DNA of 9,500 nt from Methanosuratincolales archaeon (GTDB taxonomy: Archaea > Thermoproteota > Methanomethylicia > Methanomethylicales > Methanomethylicaceae): the NCBI GenBank assembly GCA_937930465.1, contig CALGKV010000064.1:1-9500 (forward strand), written 5' to 3'. The notes under the pieces were generated by a model. That model was not told the origin of the DNA. It saw only the letters and a list, made by a program, of their open reading frames with translations, and did no database searches. Of the stretch, positions 1 to 5,547 are shown in pieces (the first letter of the stretch is position 1; each line of letters starts with the position of its first letter). The position numbers were made by a program, and so were the translations under genes.

Positions 1-2
1 GG

Positions 3-266
3 GGCGGGCTCGGAATCCCTGAGCCCCAGTGGGGGGTCATTGCCGTCGGTCTCACCACTGTGATAGCGCTCGCCTCTGCGTTCTCGAGGAGGGATGTGGT
101 GTATGCCCTTGTGGTGCTGTGGGCGCTGCTTGGGATCTACCTCAAGCCGGGCGTGCCAGTTGAAATCAGCAATGCTGTGATGGTGGGCGGGGCCCTCATT
201 ATAGTCGCTTTGGCGCTCGTGCTAGCAAGAACCCGCCTAGGATCTGCTAAGAAAATCACCGTTTGA
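3..266 (+). CDS. Membrane protein, C-terminal fragment (5' end outside window)
   Basis: The frame is open from the first bases of the window, so only the last 87 or so codons are visible; a GTG at 60 lies inside this open frame and is probably not the true start. Three hydrophobic stretches are visible: one following QWGVIAVG (about bases 30-90), one around VVYALVVLWALLGIYL (about 96-147), and a last one around MVGGALIIVALALVLA (about 180-228). The protein ends with a short basic tail (RTRLGSAKKITV), which would place the C-terminus in the cytoplasm by the positive-inside rule. The alternation of short loops and helices, and the W-A-L-x-G-I-x-L-K stretch, is loosely reminiscent of TspO-like or other small multi-pass proteins, but I do not recognise the family. 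The stop is 38 nt before the chosen uvsE start, so the two are probably co-transcribed. Confidence 0.6.
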   Translation, partial: GGLGIPEPQWGVIAVGLTTVIALASAFSRRDVVYALVVLWALLGIYLKPGVPVEISNAVMVGGALIIVALALVLARTRLGSAKKITV

Positions 267-285
267 AGGCGGCTGAACGCCGGTG

Positions 286-291
286 GGGAGG
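286..291 (+). promoter_or_regulatory. Shine-Dalgarno sequence of uvsE
   Basis: GGGAGG, inside a longer purine run at 285-297, lies 13 nt before the TTG at 305. The spacing is rather long, but the purine run extends closer. It favours 305 over the upstream in-frame TTG at 263, which is preceded only by GAAAATCACCG. A small hairpin, GGCG(N6)CGCC, sits just upstream at about 268-281. Confidence 0.5.
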
Positions 292-304
292 GGGGAATCA
301 CCAC

Positions 305-1201
305 TTGAGGATAGGATACCCGTGCATCAACCGTTCAATAGGGTGCAAGGCTGACAGCACCTTCAGGCTGAAATCTTATTCAGAAGACCGCCTTATCCAA
401 ACGGTGTCCTCCAATCTCGACTGCCTCGAGAGGATACTCGTCTTCAATGCCTCCAAAGGCATTCTCTTCTTCAGGATCACCTCAGACCTCGTCCCGTTCG
501 CATCACATCCTGTCTGCAAGTTTGACTGGCAGTCCCATTTTAAAGACCGCTTTTCAAGTCTAGGGGAGTTGATTCGCTCGAAGAAGATGCGCATCTCAAT
601 GCATCCAGACCAATTCACCCTCATTAACTCGGTCGACGAATCCATATTCGAAAGCAGCGTCAAGGAGCTCTTGTACCATGCAGAGGTACTTGATCTCCTT
701 GGCCTAGATGCTACTGCTAAAGTGCAGATACATGTTGGGGGCATCTACAACGATAAGGCCGGGTCTATGAAGAGGTTCATCGACAGGTACCGCTCTCTCC
801 CAGAGTCGGTCCTTCGTAGGCTCGTACTCGAAAACGACGAGAAATACGCTTTGGAGGACTGCATTTTCATCAGCCGCGAGACTGGCATCCCGATACTCTT
901 CGACAAGTTCCACCATGAGATTTACAACAAGGGTGAAGGCATCCGGGAGTCAATAGGTCTTGCCGCAACGACCTGGGATCCTGACAAGGACGGCATTCCA
1001 ATGGTCGACTACAGCTCGCAGATGGGCGGGGGGCGCCAAGGGAGGCACGCAATTTCGCTTGACGAGCGCGATTTTTCAGGCTTCCTCAGTATGACGCAGG
1101 CCTATGACTTCGACGTAATGCTGGAATTGAAAGACAAGGAGGCAAGTGCCCTAAGGGCCCTGCGTGTCGCCTCGACTGACAAACGCCTGATCTCTTACTA
1201 G
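305..1201 (+). CDS. uvsE: UV-damage endonuclease UvsE (UVDE family)
   Basis: A 298-residue protein, usual for UvsE, which nicks DNA immediately 5' of UV photoproducts and other lesions with a three-metal site inside a TIM barrel. Family signatures: N-terminal RIGYPCIN (2-9), NxxCLxRIL (37-45), FFRITSDLVPFASH (55-68), RISMHPDQF (96-104), HVGGIYNDK (143-151), LENDEKY (175-181), FDKFHHE (199-205) and VMLELKDKE (271-279). Likely metal ligands are His100, His143, Glu176, Asp200, His203 and Glu274. At the place where the Thermus enzyme has a P-K-x-H metal motif this protein reads PMVDYSSQ (232-239). The TTG at 305 is preferred because the protein then begins M-RIGYPCIN as in the family, with GGGAGG at 286-291 upstream. 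A TTG at 263, overlapping the previous stop, would add 14 residues and has no ribosome-binding site. No promoter is visible between the two genes. Confidence 0.92.
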   Translation: MRIGYPCINRSIGCKADSTFRLKSYSEDRLIQTVSSNLDCLERILVFNASKGILFFRITSDLVPFASHPVCKFDWQSHFKDRFSSLGELIRSKKMRISMHPDQFTLINSVDESIFESSVKELLYHAEVLDLLGLDATAKVQIHVGGIYNDKAGSMKRFIDRYRSLPESVLRRLVLENDEKYALEDCIFISRETGIPILFDKFHHEIYNKGEGIRESIGLAATTWDPDKDGIPMVDYSSQMGGGRQGRHAISLDERDFSGFLSMTQAYDFDVMLELKDKEASALRALRVASTDKRLISY

Positions 1202-1294
1202 CGGGGCATTTCAACCCGACACCTGCCTGCCTTGCCGTTCTGCAGACCTTGGCGTCATGCCTCGGAAAGATGCAAGCGCAGTCCAGCACAACCT

Positions 1295-1301
1295 CTAAAT
1301 A
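1295..1301 (+). promoter_or_regulatory. TATA box of the ferritin-like gene
   Basis: CTAAATA (in CCTCTAAATACC) is centred about 38 nt ahead of the ATG at 1336. Transcription would start near 1322-1325, giving a very short leader; the GGAGGG ribosome site at 1323-1328 would lie at its extreme 5' end. The roughly 130-nt gap after uvsE holds no other gene that I can support. Confidence 0.6.
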
Positions 1302-1335
1302 CCGATGAAAATTTTGTGGATCGGAGGGACAATCA

Positions 1336-1638
1336 ATGCTCTCGAAAATACCTTTCGAAATGAAGTCTCTGGGAAAGGATGATCTGGAGAAGGAGATAAT
1401 ACGGGTTGGGATTATCGCAGAGTTGGATGCAATAAACCTATATGAGCAACTGGCGGCTATGACCGACAATTCCCTCCTGAAGAGGGTCTTGTTGGATATA
1501 GCTAAAGAAGAAAAAGTCCATGTCGGAGAGTTCCAAGAGCTGTTACTTATGCTTGACAAAGAGCAGTCCTCCTCGTTCGAGGAGGGAAAAGAAGAGGTAT
1601 CTGCTCTCGGCGGATTGGATTCCCCAAAGAAAAAATAG
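1336..1638 (+). CDS. Small ferritin-like protein, encapsulated-ferritin (EncFtn) type
   Basis: A 100-residue, mostly helical protein. Helix 1 carries AELDAINLYEQLAAMT (28-43) and helix 2 carries AKEEKVHVGEF (56-66), the E...ExxH pattern of half-ferritin, rubrerythrin-like proteins that must dimerise to build a di-iron site. Glu29, Tyr36, Glu59 and His62 keep the same mutual spacing as the Glu32, Tyr39, Glu62 and His65 centre I recall for Rhodospirillum EncFtn. Known relatives oxidise iron inside encapsulin nanocompartments, and related domains are fused to the N-terminus of some archaeal encapsulins. After about residue 77 comes an acidic linker, then SALGGLDSPKKK, which could be a cargo-loading tail. 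The gene has its own TATA box and a GGAGGG site 7 nt before the ATG, and a T-run follows, so it is a single-gene unit. No encapsulin gene is in view. A free-standing rubrerythrin-like protein is the alternative reading. Confidence 0.83.
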   Translation: MLSKIPFEMKSLGKDDLEKEIIRVGIIAELDAINLYEQLAAMTDNSLLKRVLLDIAKEEKVHVGEFQELLLMLDKEQSSSFEEGKEEVSALGGLDSPKKK

Positions 1639-1674
1639 TTCTTCACAGGGTTCTTTTCGAAGGGGCATTCTCAA

Positions 1675-1680
1675 TTTTTT
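1675..1680 (+). terminator. Oligo-T terminator after the ferritin-like gene
   Basis: Six T residues (in CAATTTTTTATT), 37 nt after the stop codon and preceded by a weaker TTCTTTT at about 1651-1657, fit archaeal intrinsic termination on T-rich non-template DNA. It also separates this unit from the opposing tRNA gene. Confidence 0.55.
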
Positions 1681-1702
1681 ATTACGATGACTCCAGTCTC
1701 AT

Positions 1703-1816
1703 TGGCGCCGGGGAAGGGATTCGAACCCTTGCTCCCCCGAGAGGGAACCGGCTTGCCTGTCCCATGGATAATGTCGGATCTCAAGGCCGGCGCCTTAACC
1801 GCTCAGCCACCCCGGC
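1703..1816 (-). tRNA. tRNA-Ser(UGA), intron-containing, CCA encoded
   Basis: Read on minus from 1816. Acceptor GCCGGGG (1816-1810) pairs with CCCCGGC (1713-1707); discriminator G is at 1706 and CCA at 1705-1703. The D stem GCT/GGC has the class II loop GAGCGGTTAA. The anticodon stem is CCGGC (1790-1786) with GCCGG (1752-1748). The loop starts C-T-TGA-G, giving anticodon UGA (1783-1781), which reads UCA serine codons. The T arm is AAGGG-TTCGAAT-CCCTT. The 17-nt extra arm (1747-1731), with a TCCC/GGGA stem, marks a class II tRNA, and the UGA anticodon makes it serine rather than leucine. A 26-nt intron interrupts positions 37/38, so the transcript must be cut by the splicing endonuclease and joined, in archaea by RtcB. 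The archease and rtcB genes start about 120 and 630 bp away on the other strand. I see no T-run directly downstream on this strand. Confidence 0.95.
1754..1779 (-). other. 26-nt tRNA intron with canonical bulge-helix-bulge
   Basis: The anticodon stem stacks on a 4-bp helix CTTG (1785-1782) with CAGG (1759-1756). On one strand the 3-nt bulge AGA (1781-1779) follows it; on the other the 3-nt bulge CAA (1755-1753) separates it from the 3' anticodon stem. An inner 3-bp helix TCC (1778-1776)/GGA (1762-1760) closes the loop. Cutting between the second and third bulge nucleotide on each side frees exactly these 26 nt and leaves a 7-nt loop C-U-UGA-G-A. This is the standard substrate geometry of the archaeal EndA endonuclease. 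Confidence 0.9.
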
Positions 1817-1846
1817 TCGTGCAGTCTTCAATTTTCCACTGCACTT

Positions 1847-1854
1847 CTTATAAA
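1847..1854 (-). promoter_or_regulatory. TATA box of tRNA-Ser
   Basis: On minus this reads TTTATAAG, centred about 34 nt before the mature 5' end at 1816. Transcription would begin some 8-10 nt upstream of the tRNA, leaving a short leader for RNase P. Confidence 0.75.
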
Positions 1855-1892
1855 CCATACGCCAAAATGGAAGCCTTTTTTCCTCCCCCGTC

Positions 1893-1901
1893 GATAATAT
1901 A
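1893..1901 (+). promoter_or_regulatory. TATA box of archease
   Basis: GATAATATA lies 24-27 nt ahead of a likely transcription start near 1921-1924. That start leaves only about 10-13 nt before the CTG at 1934 and excludes an ATA codon at 1916. The box lies about 40 bp from the tRNA TATA box, so two divergent promoters share this gap. A T6 run at 1876-1881 lies between them. Confidence 0.55.
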
Positions 1902-1933
1902 GCTGTGCTGAGGCAATAAAGGGGGCGTCCGAT

Positions 1934-2353
1934 CTGTACGAGTACCTCGAACATATCTCAGACGTGTACGTCCACGTGGTCTCGGAATCTCTTGAGGGTC
2001 TATTCTCGGACTCGGCTGAGGCCGCATTCGAGGTAATGCTGGACACGAAGGCGGTAGAGAGGCGAAGGTCTATACCCGTAGAGATCGCGGCCAGAGACCT
2101 GGAGCAGCTCCTCTACTTGTGGGTCGACCGCCTGATATACCACTTCGATGCAGACTCCTTCGCATTGAGCCGCGCGGAGGTCATCAGAGTCGAGGTCGGC
2201 GAGGGGGCGAGGCTCCTGGCATCACTCTGGGGGGATGATTATGACCCGTCGAAGCACGACCAGAGGACTGGGGTCAAGGCAATGACCTACTCCCTGATGA
2301 GGATCAGCCAAGAGTGCGGCAAGTGGCATGCCTACTTCGTCTTGGACATATAG
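1934..2353 (+). CDS. Archease, RtcB-activating cofactor (start codon uncertain)
   Basis: Archease helps RtcB through its guanylylation and ligation cycle in tRNA splicing and RNA repair. The usual family blocks are present: N-terminal YEYLEHISD (the family's LEHTAD-like block), EAAFEVMLDTKAV, ARDLEQLLYLWVDRLIYHFD, ASLWGDDYDPSKHD, GVKAMTYSLMRI and C-terminal YFVLDI. Counted from 1934 it is 139 residues, the usual size. The first standard start, GTG at 1964, would remove the conserved LEHISD block including its Asp, which I believe helps bind metal. Between the in-frame stop at 1895 and that GTG the only near-start codons are ATA (1916) and CTG (1934). CTG gives M-YEYLEH and follows a GGGGG at 1921-1925, so I chose it tentatively. 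The family's usual TYH is TYS here. rtcB follows downstream with its own promoter. Confidence 0.9.
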   Translation: MYEYLEHISDVYVHVVSESLEGLFSDSAEAAFEVMLDTKAVERRRSIPVEIAARDLEQLLYLWVDRLIYHFDADSFALSRAEVIRVEVGEGARLLASLWGDDYDPSKHDQRTGVKAMTYSLMRISQECGKWHAYFVLDI

Positions 2354-2384
2354 CAGGCTCGACGCTGGAGCTGATAGCCCTATG

Positions 2385-2391
2385 TTTATAT
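2385..2391 (+). promoter_or_regulatory. TATA box of rtcB
   Basis: TTTATAT (in ATGTTTATATGG) predicts a transcript start near 2413-2415, about 30 nt before the ATG at 2445. The leader carries GGGAG at 2428-2432. rtcB can therefore be transcribed separately from archease, which ends 91 nt upstream. Confidence 0.6.
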
Positions 2392-2444
2392 GGAATCGCC
2401 TGGTATCAATTTATGGACCGAAATGGTGGGAGATGTGATTTTTC

Positions 2445-3905
2445 ATGGTTGACGGATCTTCAATCCCTCTCAAGAAGCTGAACGACTACTCTTGGGAGAT
2501 CCCAAGGGATTTCAGACCGGGGATGAATGTCCCCGGCAGGGTGTATGCGGACTCTTCACTCCTGGACAAGATGTCTGAGGATCTGACGCTGCAGCAGTGC
2601 GCCAATGTGGCACAGCTCCCTGGGATCCTTAGGTACTCGATCGTCATGCCAGACGGTCACCAGGGGTATGGGTTCCCGATCGGGGGCGTCGCGGCGTTCG
2701 ATGCCGAGGAGGGCGTCATATCGCCCGGCGGCGTTGGTTACGATATCAACTGCGGCGTCCGCCTGATGCTAACGAACTTGGATTTGAAGGACGTGAAGCC
2801 GCTTCTGGGGAAGCTCATCGACACGCTTTTTGAAATGGTCCCTTCCGGTCTCGGGAGCAAGGGAGGTATAAAGCTCACCACCTCCGAGCTGAACGATGTG
2901 CTTGACCGTGGTGTCGAGTGGGCCATCGAGAAGGGGTATGCGCTGCCAGAAGACGCGACAAGGTGCGAGGAGGGCGGATCAATGAAGAGTGCCGACAGCA
3001 GCCTCGTCTCCCAGTCTGCGAAGGGCAGGGGATCCAACCAGCTGGGGACACTCGGCAGCGGGAACCACTTCCTCGAAGTCCAGGCGGTAGACAAGATATA
3101 CGACCAGCGCGCGGCAAAGGCATTCGGCATTGAACGGGAGGGGCAGGTCGTTGTAATGATACACTCCGGGAGCCGAGGCCTAGGGCACCAAGTCTGCAGC
3201 GATTACCTGCACATTATGGAGAATGCTGTATCGAAGTACAAGATAAGGATACCTGACAGGGAGCTCGCGTGCGCCCCTGCCAATAGCCGCGAGGCATCCG
3301 ATTACTTCGCGGCAATGAGTGCGGCCTGCAACTATGCTTGGGTGAACCGGCAGTGCATAATGCACTGGACAAGGGAGGCTTTCAGGAAGACCTTCGGGTC
3401 GGACGCTGAGCGCCTCGGCATGCGGCTTGTCTACGACGTGGCACACAACCTTGCAAAGCGCGAGGAGCACACAGTTGAAGGGAAGAAGCGGATCCTTTAC
3501 GTCCACAGGAAGGGTGCGACCCGGGCATTCCCGGCCGGTAGGCCTGAGATACCGTCCGAGTACAGGGGGGTAGGACAGCCCGTGATCATCCCTGGGAGCA
3601 TGGGGACCGCATCGTACCTCCTGATCGGCGGGCCCAACTCACTCGACCTGAGCTGGGGATCCACGGCGCACGGGGCTGGCAGGTTCCTGAGCAGGGAGGC
3701 TGCCATAAAGAAGTACTGGGGGAGCAACGTAAAGCGCGATCTGGAGGAGAAGGGGATCCGCCTCAGGGCTGCCAACATCAGGGTGATCGCCGAGGAGGCG
3801 CCGGGGGCATACAAGGATGTTGACCGGGTCGCCTCAGTTTCTGACGCCCTAGGAATAGCTACGCTGGTAGCAAGAATGGTGCCCCTCGGAGTCACGAAGG
3901 GGTGA
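2445..3905 (+). CDS. rtcB: RtcB RNA ligase (3'-phosphate/2',3'-cyclic phosphate to 5'-OH)
   Basis: A full-length 486-residue, intein-free RtcB, the GTP- and Mn-dependent ligase that joins tRNA exons and repairs broken RNA. Motifs in order: MPDGHQGYGFPIGGVAAF (68-85), GGVGYDINCGVRL (95-107), GSGNHFLE (204-211), HSGSRGLGHQ (240-249), DVAHN (331-335), HRKGATRAFPAG (354-365), GSMGTASY (384-391), STAHGAGR (406-413) and C-terminal PLGVTKG. Cys103, His208, His240 and His334 match the expected Mn ligands with Asp100 nearby. His409 is the expected guanylylation site, and Lys485 lies at the conserved C-terminal position. The ATG at 2445 is the first start after an in-frame TGA at 2436. Archease lies upstream, and the stop overlaps the start of an MBL-fold gene by 4 nt. 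A BHB-intron tRNA, the typical substrate of this enzyme, is encoded close by. Confidence 0.97.
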   Translation: MVDGSSIPLKKLNDYSWEIPRDFRPGMNVPGRVYADSSLLDKMSEDLTLQQCANVAQLPGILRYSIVMPDGHQGYGFPIGGVAAFDAEEGVISPGGVGYDINCGVRLMLTNLDLKDVKPLLGKLIDTLFEMVPSGLGSKGGIKLTTSELNDVLDRGVEWAIEKGYALPEDATRCEEGGSMKSADSSLVSQSAKGRGSNQLGTLGSGNHFLEVQAVDKIYDQRAAKAFGIEREGQVVVMIHSGSRGLGHQVCSDYLHIMENAVSKYKIRIPDRELACAPANSREASDYFAAMSAACNYAWVNRQCIMHWTREAFRKTFGSDAERLGMRLVYDVAHNLAKREEHTVEGKKRILYVHRKGATRAFPAGRPEIPSEYRGVGQPVIIPGSMGTASYLLIGGPNSLDLSWGSTAHGAGRFLSREAAIKKYWGSNVKRDLEEKGIRLRAANIRVIAEEAPGAYKDVDRVASVSDALGIATLVARMVPLGVTKG

Positions 3906-4588
3906 CGAAGGTTGAGGGATGGGGATTAGGTTTGCCGCTCCCGTCACCACTCGTCTCTAGAGTTGGGCGTTTCCTCGTCCTCCATGAGGAGTCGTTCGCC
4001 GGCGTCGGCATCTCCTCCAACGTGTACGTCCTCAGGGAGGAGGGCTCGTTCTACATCTTCGATGCCAGCGGTCACCCGTCGCTACTCTCCTACCTTGCCT
4101 CTGCAGGGATCCACGGGTCGCTCATTTCAGGGGTCTTCCTCACGCACGGTCACTATGACCATGTCAGGGGGCTCGAGTCGCTGAGGGATTACTCGCCAAC
4201 AGCATACATCAGCAGCCGCGACAGGCAGCTGATGGAGGAGACCGTCCGCGGATACCCGTCCTGCGCCGATATCTCCGATGCCTCGGAGGTGCTTTCCAGA
4301 CTTGGGCTAGTGAGCATACCGACCCCGGGGCACACCCCCGGCAGCACCTGCTTCTACTCGCCAGACGAAGCCCTGCTCATAAGCGGGGACACTGTATTCT
4401 CGGACGGATACTTCGGCAGGACAGATCTGCCTGGTGGCAGCGACCAGGATATGCTCAGGAGCCTAGATCGCCTCTCGAGCATGAGTGTCAAGGCCCTCTT
4501 GCCTGGGCACGGCCATGTCGTCTCCGAGTGCGGCTCAAGGCACATACTTGACGCTCTCTCATGCGCAAGAGGGATGCTGCACGGCTAA
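3902..4588 (+). CDS. Metallo-beta-lactamase-fold hydrolase, glyoxalase II-like
   Basis: A 228-residue single-domain MBL-fold protein with a complete two-metal site: THGHYDHV (81-88; His82, His84, Asp86, His87), TPGHTPGS (141-148; His144), SGDTVF (161-166; Asp163) and PGHGH (201-205; His203). N-terminal beta strands (NVYVLREEGSFYIFDASG, 40-57) are typical of the glyoxalase II/persulfide dioxygenase-like branch. There is no beta-CASP insertion and no RNase Z exosite, so an RNA nuclease role is not indicated by the sequence; a thioester or phosphoester substrate is possible. GTG at 3902 overlaps the rtcB stop (GTGA), implying translational coupling. A second possible start, TTG at 3932, follows GAGGGATGGGG and would trim 10 poorly conserved-looking residues. 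The gene ends 10 nt from the convergent phosphate permease, with no room for a separate terminator between them. Confidence 0.88.
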   Translation: MTKVEGWGLGLPLPSPLVSRVGRFLVLHEESFAGVGISSNVYVLREEGSFYIFDASGHPSLLSYLASAGIHGSLISGVFLTHGHYDHVRGLESLRDYSPTAYISSRDRQLMEETVRGYPSCADISDASEVLSRLGLVSIPTPGHTPGSTCFYSPDEALLISGDTVFSDGYFGRTDLPGGSDQDMLRSLDRLSSMSVKALLPGHGHVVSECGSRHILDALSCARGMLHG

Positions 4589-4598
4589 TTCTATCGCC

Positions 4599-5537
4599 TC
4601 AACCAGCCGCGCTCGCATGTATCAGCCATGCCAGCACCATGGTTAGGAGCGGGGTCGCGAACCATAGGGTCGCCAGCCTCAGCCATGAAGCCGAGTTCAG
4701 CGCCCTCAAACCTTTGGAAAGCGCGCCTCCTGCAACCCCTCCAATTATCGCGTGGCTGATCGACACAGGGATCCCTCCCTGCGTGAAAAGGTGCACTGTG
4801 ATCGCCCCGCCGATCTGGCAGGCGAATGCTGTAGGCGGCCCCATTATAGCGATCCTCTCCCCCACTGTGGTGGAGACCTTCCTCCCGAAAAGCATCCCCC
4901 CGAGAGCAGCCGAGCATGACGCCAGCGCGATCGATGCCTCCAATCCGATGCCCCCCTTCATTATGCCTGCGATTAGCCCTATCGTGTTTGCCCCCAGAAC
5001 GTAGGCGGTGTAAAACCCAGCCGCAAGAGTCAAGAACCCGTAGACTGCCGTACCCGTCTTCAAGTCCTTTGCAGGGATCCTCCTCTCAAGCCTTGCTATG
5101 GCTAGCGCTGCCCCTGCTGCAACAACTGGAGTCATGCACCACGATGCTAATATCGCGGTTATCCCTTGGAAATTCAGGGGAGTGCCTAGGAATACGGCGC
5201 TCCCTATTGCGGCCCCGTACAGCGCCTGCGTTGCAGGTAGCGGCAGCCCTATCCCGGTGGCTATTATCATGATGCCAAAGGTGACGCCGAGTACGACCCC
5301 GACAGACCAGTTTCCTAACCCTCCCTCCAGGGTCCTCCCCAGCACAGCGCCGGACATCTTCCCCCCCTCCAGTGCCGCTCCCAGCAGCAGCCCGGTCGCG
5401 AATATGATGGCGGCACTGCTCTGGGCTGCCACCTTTGCCCCTGTGAGCGTTGCCGTGGCATTGCTCGCATTGTTAGCCCCAACCATCACTGCCGTGAGCG
5501 TCGCGAGGATCACTACAGGGATCAGCAAGGGATCCAA
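4599..5537 (-). CDS. PiT-family inorganic phosphate permease
   Basis: A 312-residue polytopic membrane protein of the PiT family (PF01384), which takes up phosphate or metal phosphate by cation symport. The internal duplication typical of PiT is visible: GANNASNA (20-27) and GANTIG (182-187) are the paired GAND-type motifs; GLPLPATQALYGAAIGS (97-113) and GGIPVSISHAIIGGVAGG (254-271) are the paired P-x-S-x-x-H-A-type re-entrant motifs. About ten hydrophobic segments are seen. The first motif has Asn where many family members have Asp. TTG at 5537 is preceded by GAGG (5549-5546) 8 nt upstream, which itself overlaps the stop of the DUF47 gene, so it is translated from the valS-DUF47-PiT message. 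The length is at the short end for the family but similar to other prokaryotic PiT proteins. Confidence 0.9.
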   Translation of the reverse strand: MDPLLIPVVILATLTAVMVGANNASNATATLTGAKVAAQSSAAIIFATGLLLGAALEGGKMSGAVLGRTLEGGLGNWSVGVVLGVTFGIMIIATGIGLPLPATQALYGAAIGSAVFLGTPLNFQGITAILASWCMTPVVAAGAALAIARLERRIPAKDLKTGTAVYGFLTLAAGFYTAYVLGANTIGLIAGIMKGGIGLEASIALASCSAALGGMLFGRKVSTTVGERIAIMGPPTAFACQIGGAITVHLFTQGGIPVSISHAIIGGVAGGALSKGLRALNSASWLRLATLWFATPLLTMVLAWLIHASAAG

Positions 5538-5547
5538 CCAAAACGCC

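Noticed and set aside
1202..1294. A possible small RNA between uvsE and the ferritin-like gene
   Set aside because: I see no stable hairpin, no convincing C/D or K-turn box pair, and no promoter of its own.
1086..1646. A 186-codon minus-strand frame opposite the end of uvsE and the ferritin-like gene
   Set aside because: It overlaps two well-supported genes antisense, its composition is Ser/Arg/Pro-rich as expected of a shadow frame, and no ribosome site or promoter fits.
1687..1902. A 71-codon + strand frame over the tRNA
   Set aside because: It runs antisense through a clear tRNA gene and both promoters; there is no sign of coding.
2445..3905. Possible intein in RtcB, as known in some archaea
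   Set aside because: The conserved motifs follow at normal spacing and the length (486 residues) leaves no room for an intein.
3902..4588. RNase Z or beta-CASP nuclease identity for the MBL protein, suggested by the RtcB context
   Set aside because: At 228 residues it lacks the beta-CASP domain and the RNase Z exosite; the motif pattern is glyoxalase II-like.
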